Both the position numbers and the translations under genes were made by a program. Positions 40,831-50,200 of a DNA stretch of 64,000 bases are shown one piece after another; positions within the stretch are counted from its first letter, which is position 1, and each line of letters opens with the position of its first letter. Below the pieces are notes generated by a model, which searched no databases, had not been told where the DNA came from, and saw only the letters and a program-made list of their open reading frames with translations. Source of the DNA: a virus; the IMG/VR virus record IMGVR_UViG_3300044680_000280, positions 124,001 to 188,000 of that record. One strand, written 5' to 3'.

Positions 40831-40903
40831 ACCCCAGACGGTTTACTAAGGGAAGTGCTGTTTTTTTGAACAATCAGAATGATATGTGCTATTAAATAAA
40901 TGA

Positions 40904-40936
40904 ATGCCCGATCGATTAGCACAATCGATCGGGCAT
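40904..40936. other. Perfect 14-bp palindromic hairpin next to the tRNA
   Basis: ATGCCCGATCGATT (40904-40917) pairs perfectly with AATCGATCGGGCAT (40923-40936) around a 5-nt loop. It ends 14 bp before the tRNA. On the minus strand a moderately T-rich run follows. It may terminate transcription, insulate the tRNA, or be a recombination or operator site. Confidence 0.6.
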
Positions 40937-40950
40937 CGAGAAATGTGGAT

Positions 40951-41022
40951 GGGGAGTTAGTTTAACGGGCAAAACACAAGGCTGACACCCCTGCAATACG
41001 GGTTCGATTCCCGTACTCTCCA
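40951..41022 (+). tRNA. tRNA-Val (anticodon GAC)
   Basis: A 72-nt cloverleaf on the plus strand, opposite to every confident protein gene. Acceptor GGGGAGT pairs with ACTCTCC (one G-T pair), discriminator A. The D stem is GTTT/AAAC, the anticodon loop CTGACAC gives GAC, and the T arm is ACGGG-TTCGATT-CCCGT. The anticodon stem has one A-C mismatch (29-41). The 3' CCA is not encoded. It would read GUC/GUU valine codons. It lies in the only island between the capsid and accessory genes. Confidence 0.8.
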
Positions 41023-41046
41023 CACCCACAGATTTAAATGAAAATA

Positions 41047-41085
41047 GTAAATGGGAGAAGGTTTTTCAAGCCTTCTCCCATTTAC
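41047..41085 (-). terminator. Intrinsic terminator of the major capsid gene
   Basis: A 15-bp perfect stem, GTAAATGGGAGAAGG (41047-41061) with CCTTCTCCCATTTAC (41071-41085), with a 9-nt loop. It lies 10 bp past the capsid stop. On the minus strand a T-rich run (TATTTTCATTT) follows, as expected for a rho-independent terminator. It would let the capsid gene be transcribed to a high level separately from downstream genes. Confidence 0.8.
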
Positions 41086-41094
41086 TTCACTCGC

Positions 41095-41976
41095 TTAGAA
41101 GCGGGTGATGACGAGGCGGGTGAGGCCTTTGGGGTTGAAGGCACCGATGCCGACATTTTCGAAACAAGAGAAGCCGATCGTACGAGCCTTCGGGTCATCG
41201 GCGCTCAGAACCGTCAGCTCGGTGCGGACGGGGAATCGACCGAAGTTTTCCGGCTCGGCACAGACGTACACGAACCCGACGGGCACGAGACGGCTGATGA
41301 TGATTTGGGCACCCCAGAGAACGGCCTGAAGGCCCGTCTTGAGGAGGGTCGCCTGGGACTCGATGTCCAGGATGTCACGACCGAACTTGCGGATGTCCGC
41401 GTAGTCGACCGCGTTCATGTAGATACGAGCGACGCGAAGGTCGTTTCGCTCGATCTCGGCGAAGGCATCGGCGAGAACCGACGGGCTGAGAGGAGCCACG
41501 ACGGAAACGTCGGGGTTCGTCTGGCCGGGGAGGGTGTCGAAGCCGGAGACGGCAATCGAGTCGAGAACCGCGAACACGCGCTCGTCTTCCGCGGCCTGGA
41601 TCTGCGCCTTCGCGAGGTCCTGAGCGCGTTCGATGAGGTCGAATCGGCGTTCCTTGATCTGGGTCAGCGGAATCTCGGGGTTCGAGGCACACTCGAACAA
41701 CGGGAAGATGACTCGGCGCGGCTTCTGAATGGCAAGAATGTTCTCGCCTTCTTCACCGACGACGAACGCCGTGACCTCAGGGTCCTTGTCGTAGATCGGC
41801 AAGGCGCCGTCCGGGAGCTGCTCGACGAGGAAGGTCTTGCGACCGACCGCCGTGTAGTCTCGGCGAAGGCGGAGGGGTTGGATCATCGAAGCTGCGAGCT
41901 TCGAGCGACCGGCAGCGGTCTTGATGTACTCGCTGATGATTGCTTGCTTGGTTTCGTTCGAAACTTGGGGGTACAT
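41095..41976 (-). CDS. Major capsid protein (HK97 fold)
   Basis: 293 aa, near the usual core size. The N-arm contains IQPLRLRRDYTAVGRKTF (32-49). A spine helix (ERRFDLIERAQDLAKAQIQA), E-loop and P-domain follow, with the C-terminal GLQAVLWGAQIIISRLVPVG and FENVGIGAFNPKGLTRLVI typical of HK97-type capsids of large phages. It follows protease, scaffold-like and head genes, as in other phages. KTAAG at residues 19-23 matches a motif recurring in this operon and could be a protease site. It has a good SD before ATG 41976 and its own terminator. Confidence 0.88.
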   Translation of the reverse strand: MYPQVSNETKQAIISEYIKTAAGRSKLAASMIQPLRLRRDYTAVGRKTFLVEQLPDGALPIYDKDPEVTAFVVGEEGENILAIQKPRRVIFPLFECASNPEIPLTQIKERRFDLIERAQDLAKAQIQAAEDERVFAVLDSIAVSGFDTLPGQTNPDVSVVAPLSPSVLADAFAEIERNDLRVARIYMNAVDYADIRKFGRDILDIESQATLLKTGLQAVLWGAQIIISRLVPVGFVYVCAEPENFGRFPVRTELTVLSADDPKARTIGFSCFENVGIGAFNPKGLTRLVITRF

Positions 41977-42004
41977 GGCTTTCCTTAGCTCCTCTTCTTC
42001 TTTT

Positions 42005-42625
42005 TCAGACTCGAAGGTCGATCACGAGGAGCGACGAGTTTGCATCCGGGGCAACCTTGACCACGCCAAGTTGCTTGACGTAGTAGATCTGGTTCTGACC
42101 AGAGACGTTGTATTCGTACGCATCGGCGAGGATGTTCGTGACGAATCCGTTGACGCTGGCGTAGACCGCGTCACCCGGGTTGTACGTAATCGTCGTGCCG
42201 GGCGTGATTTGCGACTTGGTCTCATAGACGGCGAGTCCGAGAGACGTGCCCGAGCCGCAGAGGTACGGAGCGCGACCCGAGGCGACGCCCGGGGTGTTCT
42301 CGTACGCATTGCCGATCGCGTCGTTGACAAAGATACCGAGGGGCTTGCACCCAGCGGCGTAGGAAGCAGTGTTCGGACCACCGTGGAAGCCGTTACCGTA
42401 GTCGGGGCGCGTGAACGCGACCGATCCACCGAGAACGCCGACCTTCGAGATTGACGCGAGTGTGGTGGATGCTTGTCCGGCGACTTTGCAGGGATTGGCT
42501 TGCGTGAAACCGTCCGGCGTGAGCATACCCAGCGAGTTGCGGGTAACGACGTGGAAGATTTGAACGCGAGCCGAGGTCTCCTTGAAATCACCCGAGCCTT
42601 GTCCACCGATGGCATAGCTGGTCAT
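42005..42625 (-). CDS. Probable head decoration/stabilising protein
   Basis: 206 aa, all-beta with several Gly/Asn turns (GGPNTASYAAGCKPLGIFVN; TPGTTITYNPGDAVYASVNG). It lies immediately upstream of the capsid gene, where phages often put a decoration or head-stabilisation protein. It has three cysteines and no catalytic motif. Confidence 0.6.
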   Translation of the reverse strand: MTSYAIGGQGSGDFKETSARVQIFHVVTRNSLGMLTPDGFTQANPCKVAGQASTTLASISKVGVLGGSVAFTRPDYGNGFHGGPNTASYAAGCKPLGIFVNDAIGNAYENTPGVASGRAPYLCGSGTSLGLAVYETKSQITPGTTITYNPGDAVYASVNGFVTNILADAYEYNVSGQNQIYYVKQLGVVKVAPDANSSLLVIDLRV

Positions 42626-42683
42626 GTTGAGAACTCCATGGGCTTGTTGCTTGGGGTGCTTTGATCCGATTTACATATTTGGA

Positions 42684-42713
42684 GATAACTGGAGATGCTA
42701 ATCCCCAGTTATC
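42684..42713. terminator. Hairpin after the Gln-rich gene
   Basis: A 9-bp stem, GATAACTGG (42684-42692) with CCAGTTATC (42705-42713), and a 12-nt loop. It lies 7 bp past the minus-strand stop of the Gln-rich gene. There is no strong U tract, so it may act as a processing or mRNA-stability site before the two capsid genes. Confidence 0.5.
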
Positions 42714-42719
42714 AAACCG

Positions 42720-44144
42720 TTATCGATTGTTGATTCCGAAATGCTCGCGAACGTCCGGAGCCGAGGCCCAGAGATTGGAGAGCTTGTCTACGTCGGTTCC
42801 CGCCGTCTTCGAGGTCGGAGCCGCGCCACCACCAACTCGGCTTACGCCTGCCGTGGGACGAGTACCGACGGTACGAGTCGAAGGGGAGCGAAGAACGTTC
42901 GCCTGAACCTGTTGACCCTGCTGAGCCTGTTGGGCTTGCTCGGCATCATCCGTCTCTTGATTCGCGAAGAGGGTCTTGAGAACGTCGTCTTCCGGTCCGA
43001 GTTGAACTTCGCCGACGTCCATCGGGGAGGGTTCGAGTTCGATGTCGCCGAGTCCGGCAACACTCACGTTGGTGGCCGTTGCAGGAGCGAGCATGTCGTC
43101 GAGGAGCTGGTCATCGCTCGCCTGGAACTGTTGACCCTGGCCCTGCTGATCTTGCTGACCTTGCTGACCTTGCTGACCTTGCTGACCCTGTTGAGCGCGC
43201 AGTTGCTGAACGGCCTGCTGAACGAGAGTGGAGATCTGCATCTGCTGCGTCGCCTGCTGTTGCTGGGGCTGGCCTTGACCCTGACCCTGACCTTGACCTT
43301 GACCCTGCTGATCGCCTTGGGCCTTTTTCGCCGAGGCAACGGGGTTGTTGTGTCCCCACTGGCCGCCCGGGAATTCGGCTTGCGAACCTTGCTGCTGCTT
43401 CATGGCCTCTTGAACCATCTGCTGAACAGCGGCCATGGCCTTCTGCTGGTCGCCCTGACCCATGGCCTCCATACATTGCTGCATGGCAGTCTGGTAAGCG
43501 GCGGACTCCTGCTGCATGCCGCCCTGTTGACCCTGCTGACCCTGGTCCTGCTGGGCAGCCTGCTGACCCTGGTCCTGCTGGGCAGCCTGCTGATCTTGCT
43601 GAGCGGGCGGGGGCTCTTGCTGTCCCTGATCCTGAGCAACGGGCTGTGCAACGGCGGCCTGTTGATCTTGCTGAGCGGGGGCTTGCTGACCCTGTTGACC
43701 CTGCTGGTCATCCGCGAGTCGCTGGAAGGTCTCAATGAGATCCGAGTCACGAAGGGCCATGAGTGCAACGGCCTGATCCTCGACGACAGCTTCGGACGCA
43801 GTCGGAAGCAACTGACGGGCGATCTTCACGCAAAGGTCGGCCTTCTTGAAAACGAGTTGGTCCGCAGCGGACTTCGCCATCTCCGGGTGGTTGAAGGTCT
43901 CGGGACGAAACTCGGCTTCACCGATCTCGTTGCGCTTGGTCGCGCCTCCCGAGTATTCCTTTTCCCACTCATTCGGGGAATGGACGTCCTCGGCCCAAGA
44001 CGACGGCGTACCGTTCATGTACTTGCTGGCCGGGGGGTTCTTGCTGACGTGGTCTTGATTCATGAGATACGGGTCGGCCACTTTCGGCATGGCAGCCGTT
44101 CGCTGAATCTCGGCACGATTCCAAGTAGTGCGTTCACGCGTCAT
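42720..44144 (-). CDS. Gln/Gly-rich disordered protein in the scaffold position
   Basis: 474 aa. Residues ~140-350 are dominated by Gln with Gly, Ala, Asp and Pro (QQGQQ, QQDQGQQAAQQDQ, QGQGQGQGQ). An ordered helix (AMAAVQQMVQEAMKQQQGS) lies within it. The ends are ordinary: an N-terminal QRTAAMPKVADPYLMNQDHV and a C-terminal TAGTDVDKLSNLWASAPDVR. It sits between the prohead protease and the capsid genes, exactly where scaffold proteins are found. Long prion-like Gln tracts are unusual in phages. It could be the internal scaffold or core, later cut by the protease. Confidence 0.6.
   Translation of the reverse strand: MTRERTTWNRAEIQRTAAMPKVADPYLMNQDHVSKNPPASKYMNGTPSSWAEDVHSPNEWEKEYSGGATKRNEIGEAEFRPETFNHPEMAKSAADQLVFKKADLCVKIARQLLPTASEAVVEDQAVALMALRDSDLIETFQRLADDQQGQQGQQAPAQQDQQAAVAQPVAQDQGQQEPPPAQQDQQAAQQDQGQQAAQQDQGQQGQQGGMQQESAAYQTAMQQCMEAMGQGDQQKAMAAVQQMVQEAMKQQQGSQAEFPGGQWGHNNPVASAKKAQGDQQGQGQGQGQGQGQPQQQQATQQMQISTLVQQAVQQLRAQQGQQGQQGQQGQQDQQGQGQQFQASDDQLLDDMLAPATATNVSVAGLGDIELEPSPMDVGEVQLGPEDDVLKTLFANQETDDAEQAQQAQQGQQVQANVLRSPSTRTVGTRPTAGVSRVGGGAAPTSKTAGTDVDKLSNLWASAPDVREHFGINNR
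43090..43730 (-). repeat. Low-complexity Gln/Gly repeat region
   Basis: Tandem short CAG/CAA-GGT-type coding repeats specify QQGQQ and QGQG runs. The opposite strand also stays open through the repeat, giving long spurious Leu-rich and Pro/Ala-rich frames. Such tracts can expand or contract by slippage. Confidence 0.75.
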
Positions 44145-44187
44145 GATAGGTCACCCTTTTCTCGAACAATGGTGTTTATAGAAAGAA

Positions 44188-45681
44188 TCACGACCCCAAA
44201 TCAAAGAGTCGTCCCTTATCAGTAAAGGACACCTTCTCTTCGGACGTGAGGTCACGGCCCAAAACGTTTCGACAGGCTGTCAGGAATGCGTCCGTATCCT
44301 TATACGGGCGCATTCCGTTAACAGCGAGTACCGTCGAATAGACTCGTGACTCACCGGCCTTGAAGGACCTTTTCGTCATGAGATCGATTTGACGGGAGAC
44401 TGCAAGTAACTCACGACCACTGAACGAGCCCGTCTTTACGAGGGAAGCCCATCCACCGTTCTTGTGCAAAATCAAGCCCCAAAGGACCTTTTTCGCAATA
44501 GAAACGTCGCGTGTTGAAGCTAGGACACTCTTCGCAATAGCGCGCCATTGAGAACTCTGGAGGGAGGACTTGATGATCGACTCGTTCTCTCGATTCTCAT
44601 CGAGTCCGAGATTGGACACTTCGTCCTTAGAGATCTCGTCACGCACCTTCTTAACGACGTGGTCACGAATCGTGTTCGCCAGATCGTCGACCGCCTTCGA
44701 AAGCGGACTGGCCTCGGGCTTCTTGTCCTCTTCCTTGGGGGTTGATTCTTGGGGGTCCGTGCCAAAGTCCTCCGAGAGAACCCTACGAACATGTTCCGGG
44801 ACGATCAATCGAGCCGCCTTCGACATAATGCCGTTGTCGTTCGCGCGAATGGGTTGTGAGAACGCAAAGGACATTTTGCCCTGCAAGTTCTCAATGTCCC
44901 CTGCCGTTAGGATGCTTCGAAGTACTGCCCCGGTGAATGCGGGATTCGCAACCCAAGAAGCCTCGATGAATCGAACCGAACCCGGTTCCTCCGTCACGTG
45001 ACCGCAGAGCTCAGCGATCTTACGCTTCTTACCGAAGCTATCGTAGAAATCGGAGCCCTTGAAGTACTTGACGTGAGGGCAAAGTTGAGTCTCATCGTAC
45101 GCGACATTGCCGCATTTCGTGCAGAGCGTGAACTGAACCTGGCAACCCATGGATAGGGTCTTCAAAGTTCCGTCAGAGATGGCTTTGACGAGAGGCTTGT
45201 GTTTGCGATCCGTTGCTACGAGGATGTCTACGTAAATGGAGTCGCCGATGTCACGAGCCGCACTGTCAATGATTTTGCCCTTAGAGAGCTCCGGGATCTG
45301 AATGTGCTCAACGTAGTTTTCTCCGCCCGTGAAGGTGCGGAACGATGCCATGAGGAGCTTGCGTTCCCAGCAATCGTTGTTGTTGTTGATGTACTTGAGC
45401 GTGCCCGGCGTGACGTGCCAGTCGGCGTATTTTCGATCGATCTGAAAGTTCTCAACAACCATCTTGCCGAGGGGCTGGTCGACTTGCTCCGTGTCAACTG
45501 AAGCAATGATGGTGCAGTGCGATAGTAAGTATTGCTTCGGGTCGTACTTGTCTAGAACGACCTTCGACGCATTGCGTACGTTAAAGGTGGTTTCGGTAGC
45601 TCGCGAACGGATCTCATCCCAACCAGCGAAGGTAATCGCTGGTTTGACGAGAGCTGCATTGGCGAACTTATTAAAAGCCAC
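44188..45681 (-). CDS. Prohead maturation protease with zinc-ribbon insert
   Basis: 497 aa. The N-terminal ~260 residues match phage head proteases. A conserved His126 lies in ENYVEHIQIP, followed by a G-K-I-I-D-S strand. The putative nucleophile Ser177 is in KTLSMGCQVQFT. The insert CTKCG (C187/C190) with LCPH (C201) and ELCGH (C226) looks like a zinc ribbon, as in related large-phage proteases. VRFIEASWVANPAF closes the domain. Residues 300-497 are a charged helical extension. It would cleave scaffold and capsid propeptides during maturation. It lies directly before the Gln-rich and capsid genes. Confidence 0.82.
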   Translation of the reverse strand: MAFNKFANAALVKPAITFAGWDEIRSRATETTFNVRNASKVVLDKYDPKQYLLSHCTIIASVDTEQVDQPLGKMVVENFQIDRKYADWHVTPGTLKYINNNNDCWERKLLMASFRTFTGGENYVEHIQIPELSKGKIIDSAARDIGDSIYVDILVATDRKHKPLVKAISDGTLKTLSMGCQVQFTLCTKCGNVAYDETQLCPHVKYFKGSDFYDSFGKKRKIAELCGHVTEEPGSVRFIEASWVANPAFTGAVLRSILTAGDIENLQGKMSFAFSQPIRANDNGIMSKAARLIVPEHVRRVLSEDFGTDPQESTPKEEDKKPEASPLSKAVDDLANTIRDHVVKKVRDEISKDEVSNLGLDENRENESIIKSSLQSSQWRAIAKSVLASTRDVSIAKKVLWGLILHKNGGWASLVKTGSFSGRELLAVSRQIDLMTKRSFKAGESRVYSTVLAVNGMRPYKDTDAFLTACRNVLGRDLTSEEKVSFTDKGRLFDLGS

Positions 45682-45684
45682 GTG

Positions 45685-46008
45685 TTACCTCAGAGTGTTC
45701 TGCCCGGAAAGGCGCTTCTGCATCTGTTCAACAATTACAGCGCATGTTTCGGAGAGCTCCTGAATGGCTGGAACAACCATAGTCAGAACTAAAGTAGGAT
45801 CTTCCGTCCTGCCGACCCCCATGCGCTGCATACCCTTTGAGCGCTTTTCCGCTTCGGCAATCGACTTGAGAACGTCCTCGTAGCCGGCTTTGATGGCTTT
45901 AATCGCGTCGTGCTCTTCTTTTTTGGCAAGAATCTCCGCGGCCAGCTCCCACTGTTCTTCACTGGAAGACTGCTTCATTGCCATACGAATCGCAGTTCGT
46001 TCGTCCAT
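45685..46008 (-). CDS. Small helical protein, unknown
   Basis: Using ATG 46008, 3 bp after the upstream stop and behind GGAG, it is 107 aa; a GTG at 46017 is also possible. It is helical and charged (EEQWELAAEILAKKEEHDAI). Possibly a protease or scaffold partner because it lies just before the protease gene. Confidence 0.5.
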   Translation of the reverse strand: MDERTAIRMAMKQSSSEEQWELAAEILAKKEEHDAIKAIKAGYEDVLKSIAEAEKRSKGMQRMGVGRTEDPTLVLTMVVPAIQELSETCAVIVEQMQKRLSGQNTLR

Positions 46009-46010
46009 GT

Positions 46011-46742
46011 TTACCACTCCACCGGTTCACCCTCGGGGCCGAGGAGATCAGATTGTCGAAGAAGAAAGAGATCCTTAGGACACGCGAACAGTCGAACGCG
46101 GGCTCCCTTGTCCATCTTATACGTTGTTTTTCGCATACCCGTGCCACACTTGGGACAAGCAGGCTTTCGTGTACCTATGTCTCCGGAAGTTGCACGGTAC
46201 TGCCTATTGGCGGCAGCCCAATATGCCGCCGTCTTGGCAGCATGTTGCTGGATACGAAGCTCTACGAAATTCGAGGCGACTCGATAGAACTTCTGAATCT
46301 CCGAACGCATCGTAGTATCGTTACCACCCACGGTGGCATATCGCCTCCAAAGAGCGTCGTATGCCGCAACCTCATTCGCGCCCTTTGACCAAACCTGCGC
46401 CAAGTCTCGATGAAATCCGGCGGGGAGACCCGTGGTCTCCCACAGCTTGCTCGAGGATGCCCAAACCTCTCGAGCTTTTTCAGTATCGAGACCTACGTAG
46501 GTCTGGTCAATAAGGGACGGAGGAAGCCAGTTTGACACACTCGGCTGAACCACAACAACGTCGTCTGGAAAGATGCGATCAACCCCGTAAGGAAACTGGA
46601 CATCCAGAACCCCGAGTCCTCGATGCACAGCCGTGACTCGACCCACGAACGGAGAAAGGGCGAGCCCTCCCGTTCCTGGGGCGAATCGTTGGACGACATC
46701 CCCGACCTTGAATTCACGGACCAGCTTCCAATAGTCAATCAT
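46011..46742 (-). CDS. Zinc-ribbon protein with KOW-like N-domain
   Basis: 243 aa. The N-terminus (FKVGDVVQRFAPGT; FVGRVTAVHRGLGVLDVQFP) resembles a KOW-like barrel. The middle is helical. The C-terminal CPKCGTGMRKTTYK with FACPKD makes a Zn ribbon. Its SD (GAGAGG) is inside the stem at 46749-46784. The family and role are unknown; it may handle nucleic acid in the head. Confidence 0.5.
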   Translation of the reverse strand: MIDYWKLVREFKVGDVVQRFAPGTGGLALSPFVGRVTAVHRGLGVLDVQFPYGVDRIFPDDVVVVQPSVSNWLPPSLIDQTYVGLDTEKAREVWASSSKLWETTGLPAGFHRDLAQVWSKGANEVAAYDALWRRYATVGGNDTTMRSEIQKFYRVASNFVELRIQQHAAKTAAYWAAANRQYRATSGDIGTRKPACPKCGTGMRKTTYKMDKGARVRLFACPKDLFLLRQSDLLGPEGEPVEW

Positions 46743-46748
46743 GTTTTA

Positions 46749-46784
46749 CCTCTCAGTTGGTGGCTCCCGAAACGGGAGGAGAGG
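46749..46784 (-). promoter_or_regulatory. SD-sequestering hairpin before the zinc-ribbon gene
   Basis: On the minus-strand mRNA, CCTCTC pairs with the SD GAGAGG (plus-strand 46779-46784 and 46749-46754). An inner stem CTCCCG-TTT-CGGGAG (46764-46778) sits between them. The start codon follows directly (ATG at 46742). Such a structure could limit initiation until the upstream gene is translated. Confidence 0.45.
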
Positions 46785-46785
46785 C

Positions 46786-47187
46786 TCAGGTACCGCTGTT
46801 GAACGGACCGTGACCCGGAGCGAGCTTGCGACCCGTAGAGTCCATGCCGTGCTGCACGACCGAAGACTGATCCGGGCTTCCGTACGCCTTCATGTAGGGC
46901 TCGTCACCTTCCGTCTGGATTGGCTCCATCGGATTCGCGAACGTCCCCATGTAGGACTCGTCTCCGTCACGCTTCAGGACTTCTGCTTGGCGCGTACGGA
47001 ACGACTCGATGCCGAACGTCGCGACTTCGATGAGGTCGGCGGTCTTGTCGAGGTTGTTGACCACGTCTTTTGCCGCTTCGAAGGGCATACCCCACGACTT
47101 GTGGTTGGCTTGAATGTGGCGGGCGAGACCGTCCAGACGAGTAAGGATCGTCTCGGCGTCTTTGGCTGCAAACTTGGGCATCGTCAT
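46786..47187 (-). CDS. Small virion-operon protein, unknown (133 aa)
   Basis: The N-terminal ~75 residues are helical (ETILTRLDGLARHIQANHKS). The C-terminal half has two Y-M repeats (DGDESYMGTFANPMEPI, EGDEPYMKAYGSPDQS) and looks disordered. It starts 50 bp after the 1293-aa gene. No family recognised. Confidence 0.5.
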   Translation of the reverse strand: MTMPKFAAKDAETILTRLDGLARHIQANHKSWGMPFEAAKDVVNNLDKTADLIEVATFGIESFRTRQAEVLKRDGDESYMGTFANPMEPIQTEGDEPYMKAYGSPDQSSVVQHGMDSTGRKLAPGHGPFNSGT

Positions 47188-47236
47188 GACTGGATTCTCC
47201 GGTTATTGGGCTTTTGGAAAAGTTGGTGGGTTCGAC

Positions 47237-50200
47237 TCAGCCGAGCTTCTTGATCGTCTCGAGAAGAGGCTGGTAGGCCGCTCGGAGCTGGGGATTTGCA
47301 TGTGCAAGTCGAATGACGGCGGAACGAAGACCGTGGTAGGCAGCGTCCTTCTGCTGGCTCTGACCGTCTTCCTTCTTCTCTTCCTTGCCGTCTTCCTTCT
47401 TCTTCATGTGCTCGAGAAACTGGGGAGGAACCTGTCCGCCCTGCTTCTGGTCTTGCTGAGCCGGTTCCTGGCCTTCTTCCTGAGCAATCTTGTCAGAGAG
47501 CTCAACGAGGTCGTACGCAAGAGCGGGATTCGAGGCGTACTTCACGGCGAGCTGTCGAATGCGAGCGGCGGTCTTCATGGGCTTTTCCTCTCCTGACGGA
47601 GGAGCATAAGGGGATTTGGAACTTGATTTCACTTTGTGGATTCGATGTGTGTACTCGAGACTGCCCGAAGCGCCGGGCGGGGTTGACTTGATCCGATGCT
47701 CAAGCTCATGAGGGCCCATGCCCTCTTCATTGAGCTTTTTTGCATCTTTGGGGTCGTACCCATTCTCTTTGAGAATTTTCTCGAGTTCGGAAAGCTCGTT
47801 AGGATGAGCTGAAGCAATAGCGACCGTAATCGGTCCTTTGATGTTGCTTCGATCCGTCAGCAGAGTGTCCGTCTGCGAGTGGCCGCCCAACTTTGCGAGG
47901 AGCATATTGTAAAGCGGGGGTTGCAACCCGACGGAATACTTGCCATTTTCGCAAGAGCGAAGGGCTAAATCGAGAGCTGCCCTGAGCTGGGTGTCTCGAT
48001 AAATGCCATCGATCGCGGAGGACAGAACAGGAGCCTTCAACCATTCTCGAGCGGACTTCAGAATCGTGTCAAAGTCCTTGTCTCCGAGGTCTCGCTGATG
48101 CACTTGCCCCCAACCCACATATGGAGCGAAGCCCTCATGTCCTTTGGGGTACGGCTCGACACCCCAATAGACGGCCTGCTTCGCCCTCTCGGCAACTCGA
48201 GATACGGAATCACCCATCGTTCTGATGGGCTTACAAATAGAATGTTTGCGTGAACGATCAACGACGGACCAAAGAAGATGGGCGGTCTTGTCTGTGTTGG
48301 CTACTCCCATCTGACGACGGTAGCGGTCAAATAGCTCATTCTTGTTCTTCTTGAGGTCTTCCTTGCTACCACGCGATTGCAGATAGCCTTCCGGTCGACG
48401 CGGGGGCTCAGGAAAAGAGGACTCTCCTTTTTCTCGATAGGGGTCCTTCTTCTGTTTCTTAGCCTGTTCCTTCTCGTACTTCTTATGCTGAAATTCCCAG
48501 CGTTTCAAACTATCCTCGTAGTCGTCATACTCCTGCTCCTGAACGAGCTTTTTGACGAATGGGAACTTCTCGGGAGCGAGGGTTCGAATCTTCTCAACCA
48601 CTCGTTCCCGAAGGCTCTCCTTAGCTGGAACGAGATCTCGCATATTTTCAGGATATTCCTTGGCCCGTTCGTCGAAGAATTCTCCCATGCGACGAACCTT
48701 GTTGGCAATGTCGCGCGGAGTCTGGTGTTCCGAGATGGCATCGGGTGAGTCGGGGTCCAGAAAATCGTGTCGAGCACTGAGATAATCCGCCGCCTGAGAC
48801 CACCCGACGGCTATTTGTTGGGCGGCCGGGTCCCCGTCAAAGTGCTTCAGTAGTTTACCAATCTGCTTCACCGTGCCCAAAGAGGGGGGCGGGGGCAGAT
48901 CCTCATCGAGCTCCGGATCGTATTCTTCCCCCTCTTGCTTAGCCCTCTCCTCGTGCTTTTCGATCAGCTTGTCTCGCTTGGCCTGCCAGCGAGCATAACG
49001 ATCGGTATCTTCGCCCATGATGCCACGCTTAACTGCATCGGCGAAAATGTGCTTGGCGCTTTCCTTGGCTCTAGCTAGGTGGTCCTCTTCCGTCTCTCCA
49101 GGCCTACGACCGAGGGTTGTGTCCGCAATGGCGCCCAGGAGTTCTCTTGGGGCTCCCGTCTTTTTCTCAAGCCGGTCAACTTCCTGCTCCCTTGCCGCAA
49201 GGGACATCGCAACAACGAACATCTGATGTTTCTGGAGAGCGGCGGCCTGCTCTTTGGGGTGAAGTTTCGCGAACGGAACCTCTTGTCCCGTACTATCCAC
49301 GCCAACACTTGGAGGACGAACTTTCGATGGATCGGTCTCGTAACCGGTCTCCTTTACGAGGTCAGTGAGCTCACCGTCCTTAGCGTGAAGCTTTGCTGTA
49401 TTGTAATTTTCGACCAGATCCCTCACGTCATCGGGGTGCAGGTCCATGTCGCGAAATTTTGCGGCCACCTCAACAGGAAAGTTCTCAATGAGTTGCCTGG
49501 TTGCCTTATCTTTTTCCGCCTCTGTCACCTTTCGACGTGGAATCTTCGGCGCAGGTTTGTGGATCTCGTGAGCCGCATCAATGAGGTCTCCGACCGTTCT
49601 AACCCCCTTAGGAAGGTCGAGATTTTTCAACTCGGGAATCGACTTTTTGAGGTCGACGTACCTAGCGTGTTCTCCGAGTTTCTTCTCAAGGGACTCAGAT
49701 AGCTCGCTATCGGGATTCGAAAGGTCTTTCAGAAGATTCGAGAAGTGGGGATCCTTCTCGGCCATCTCCTTGAGGGGTTGGAGATTCGCCTGTAGGTTCT
49801 GCTCTTCTTCAAAGCGCTCCTTCCAGGAATACTTCTCCTCATCGGAAAGCCGATCGAACGGCACATGCTTTCGACGCTTCTCGTCGAAAAATAAGGGGTT
49901 CCCGTCATCGTCCTCCGAGGTACTGTACTCTTTGGACGCCCACTCTTTGAATTCAGGGGTTTCGTGAATCTTAGACTTTAGGAATTCGTCAACCTCGGCC
50001 TTATCGTCTGGATGCATCTCCTCTCGAGGGGATACTCCGAGGGCCTTCTGGACAGTCTCGACCAGCTTGTTGACAGCATCTTCCGACCTATCCTCATCCC
50101 TGGGTTTTGGCTCTTTTTTCTCGGGTTCGGGCTTGGTCGCCTGAAGGGCGTCAACGAGATCCCCGACACTCTTTACCCCTGACGGAAGACCAGAAACGCT

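Noticed and set aside
43079-43738. Plus-strand Pro/Ala/Asp-rich frame (219 aa)
   Set aside because: Another reading of the same repeat DNA, with no recognisable domain and no ribosome-binding site.
42741-44225. Long plus-strand Leu-rich open frame (494 aa) opposite the Gln-rich gene
   Set aside because: It is the antisense of CAG/CAA repeats; composition is an artefact and it overlaps two supported minus-strand genes.
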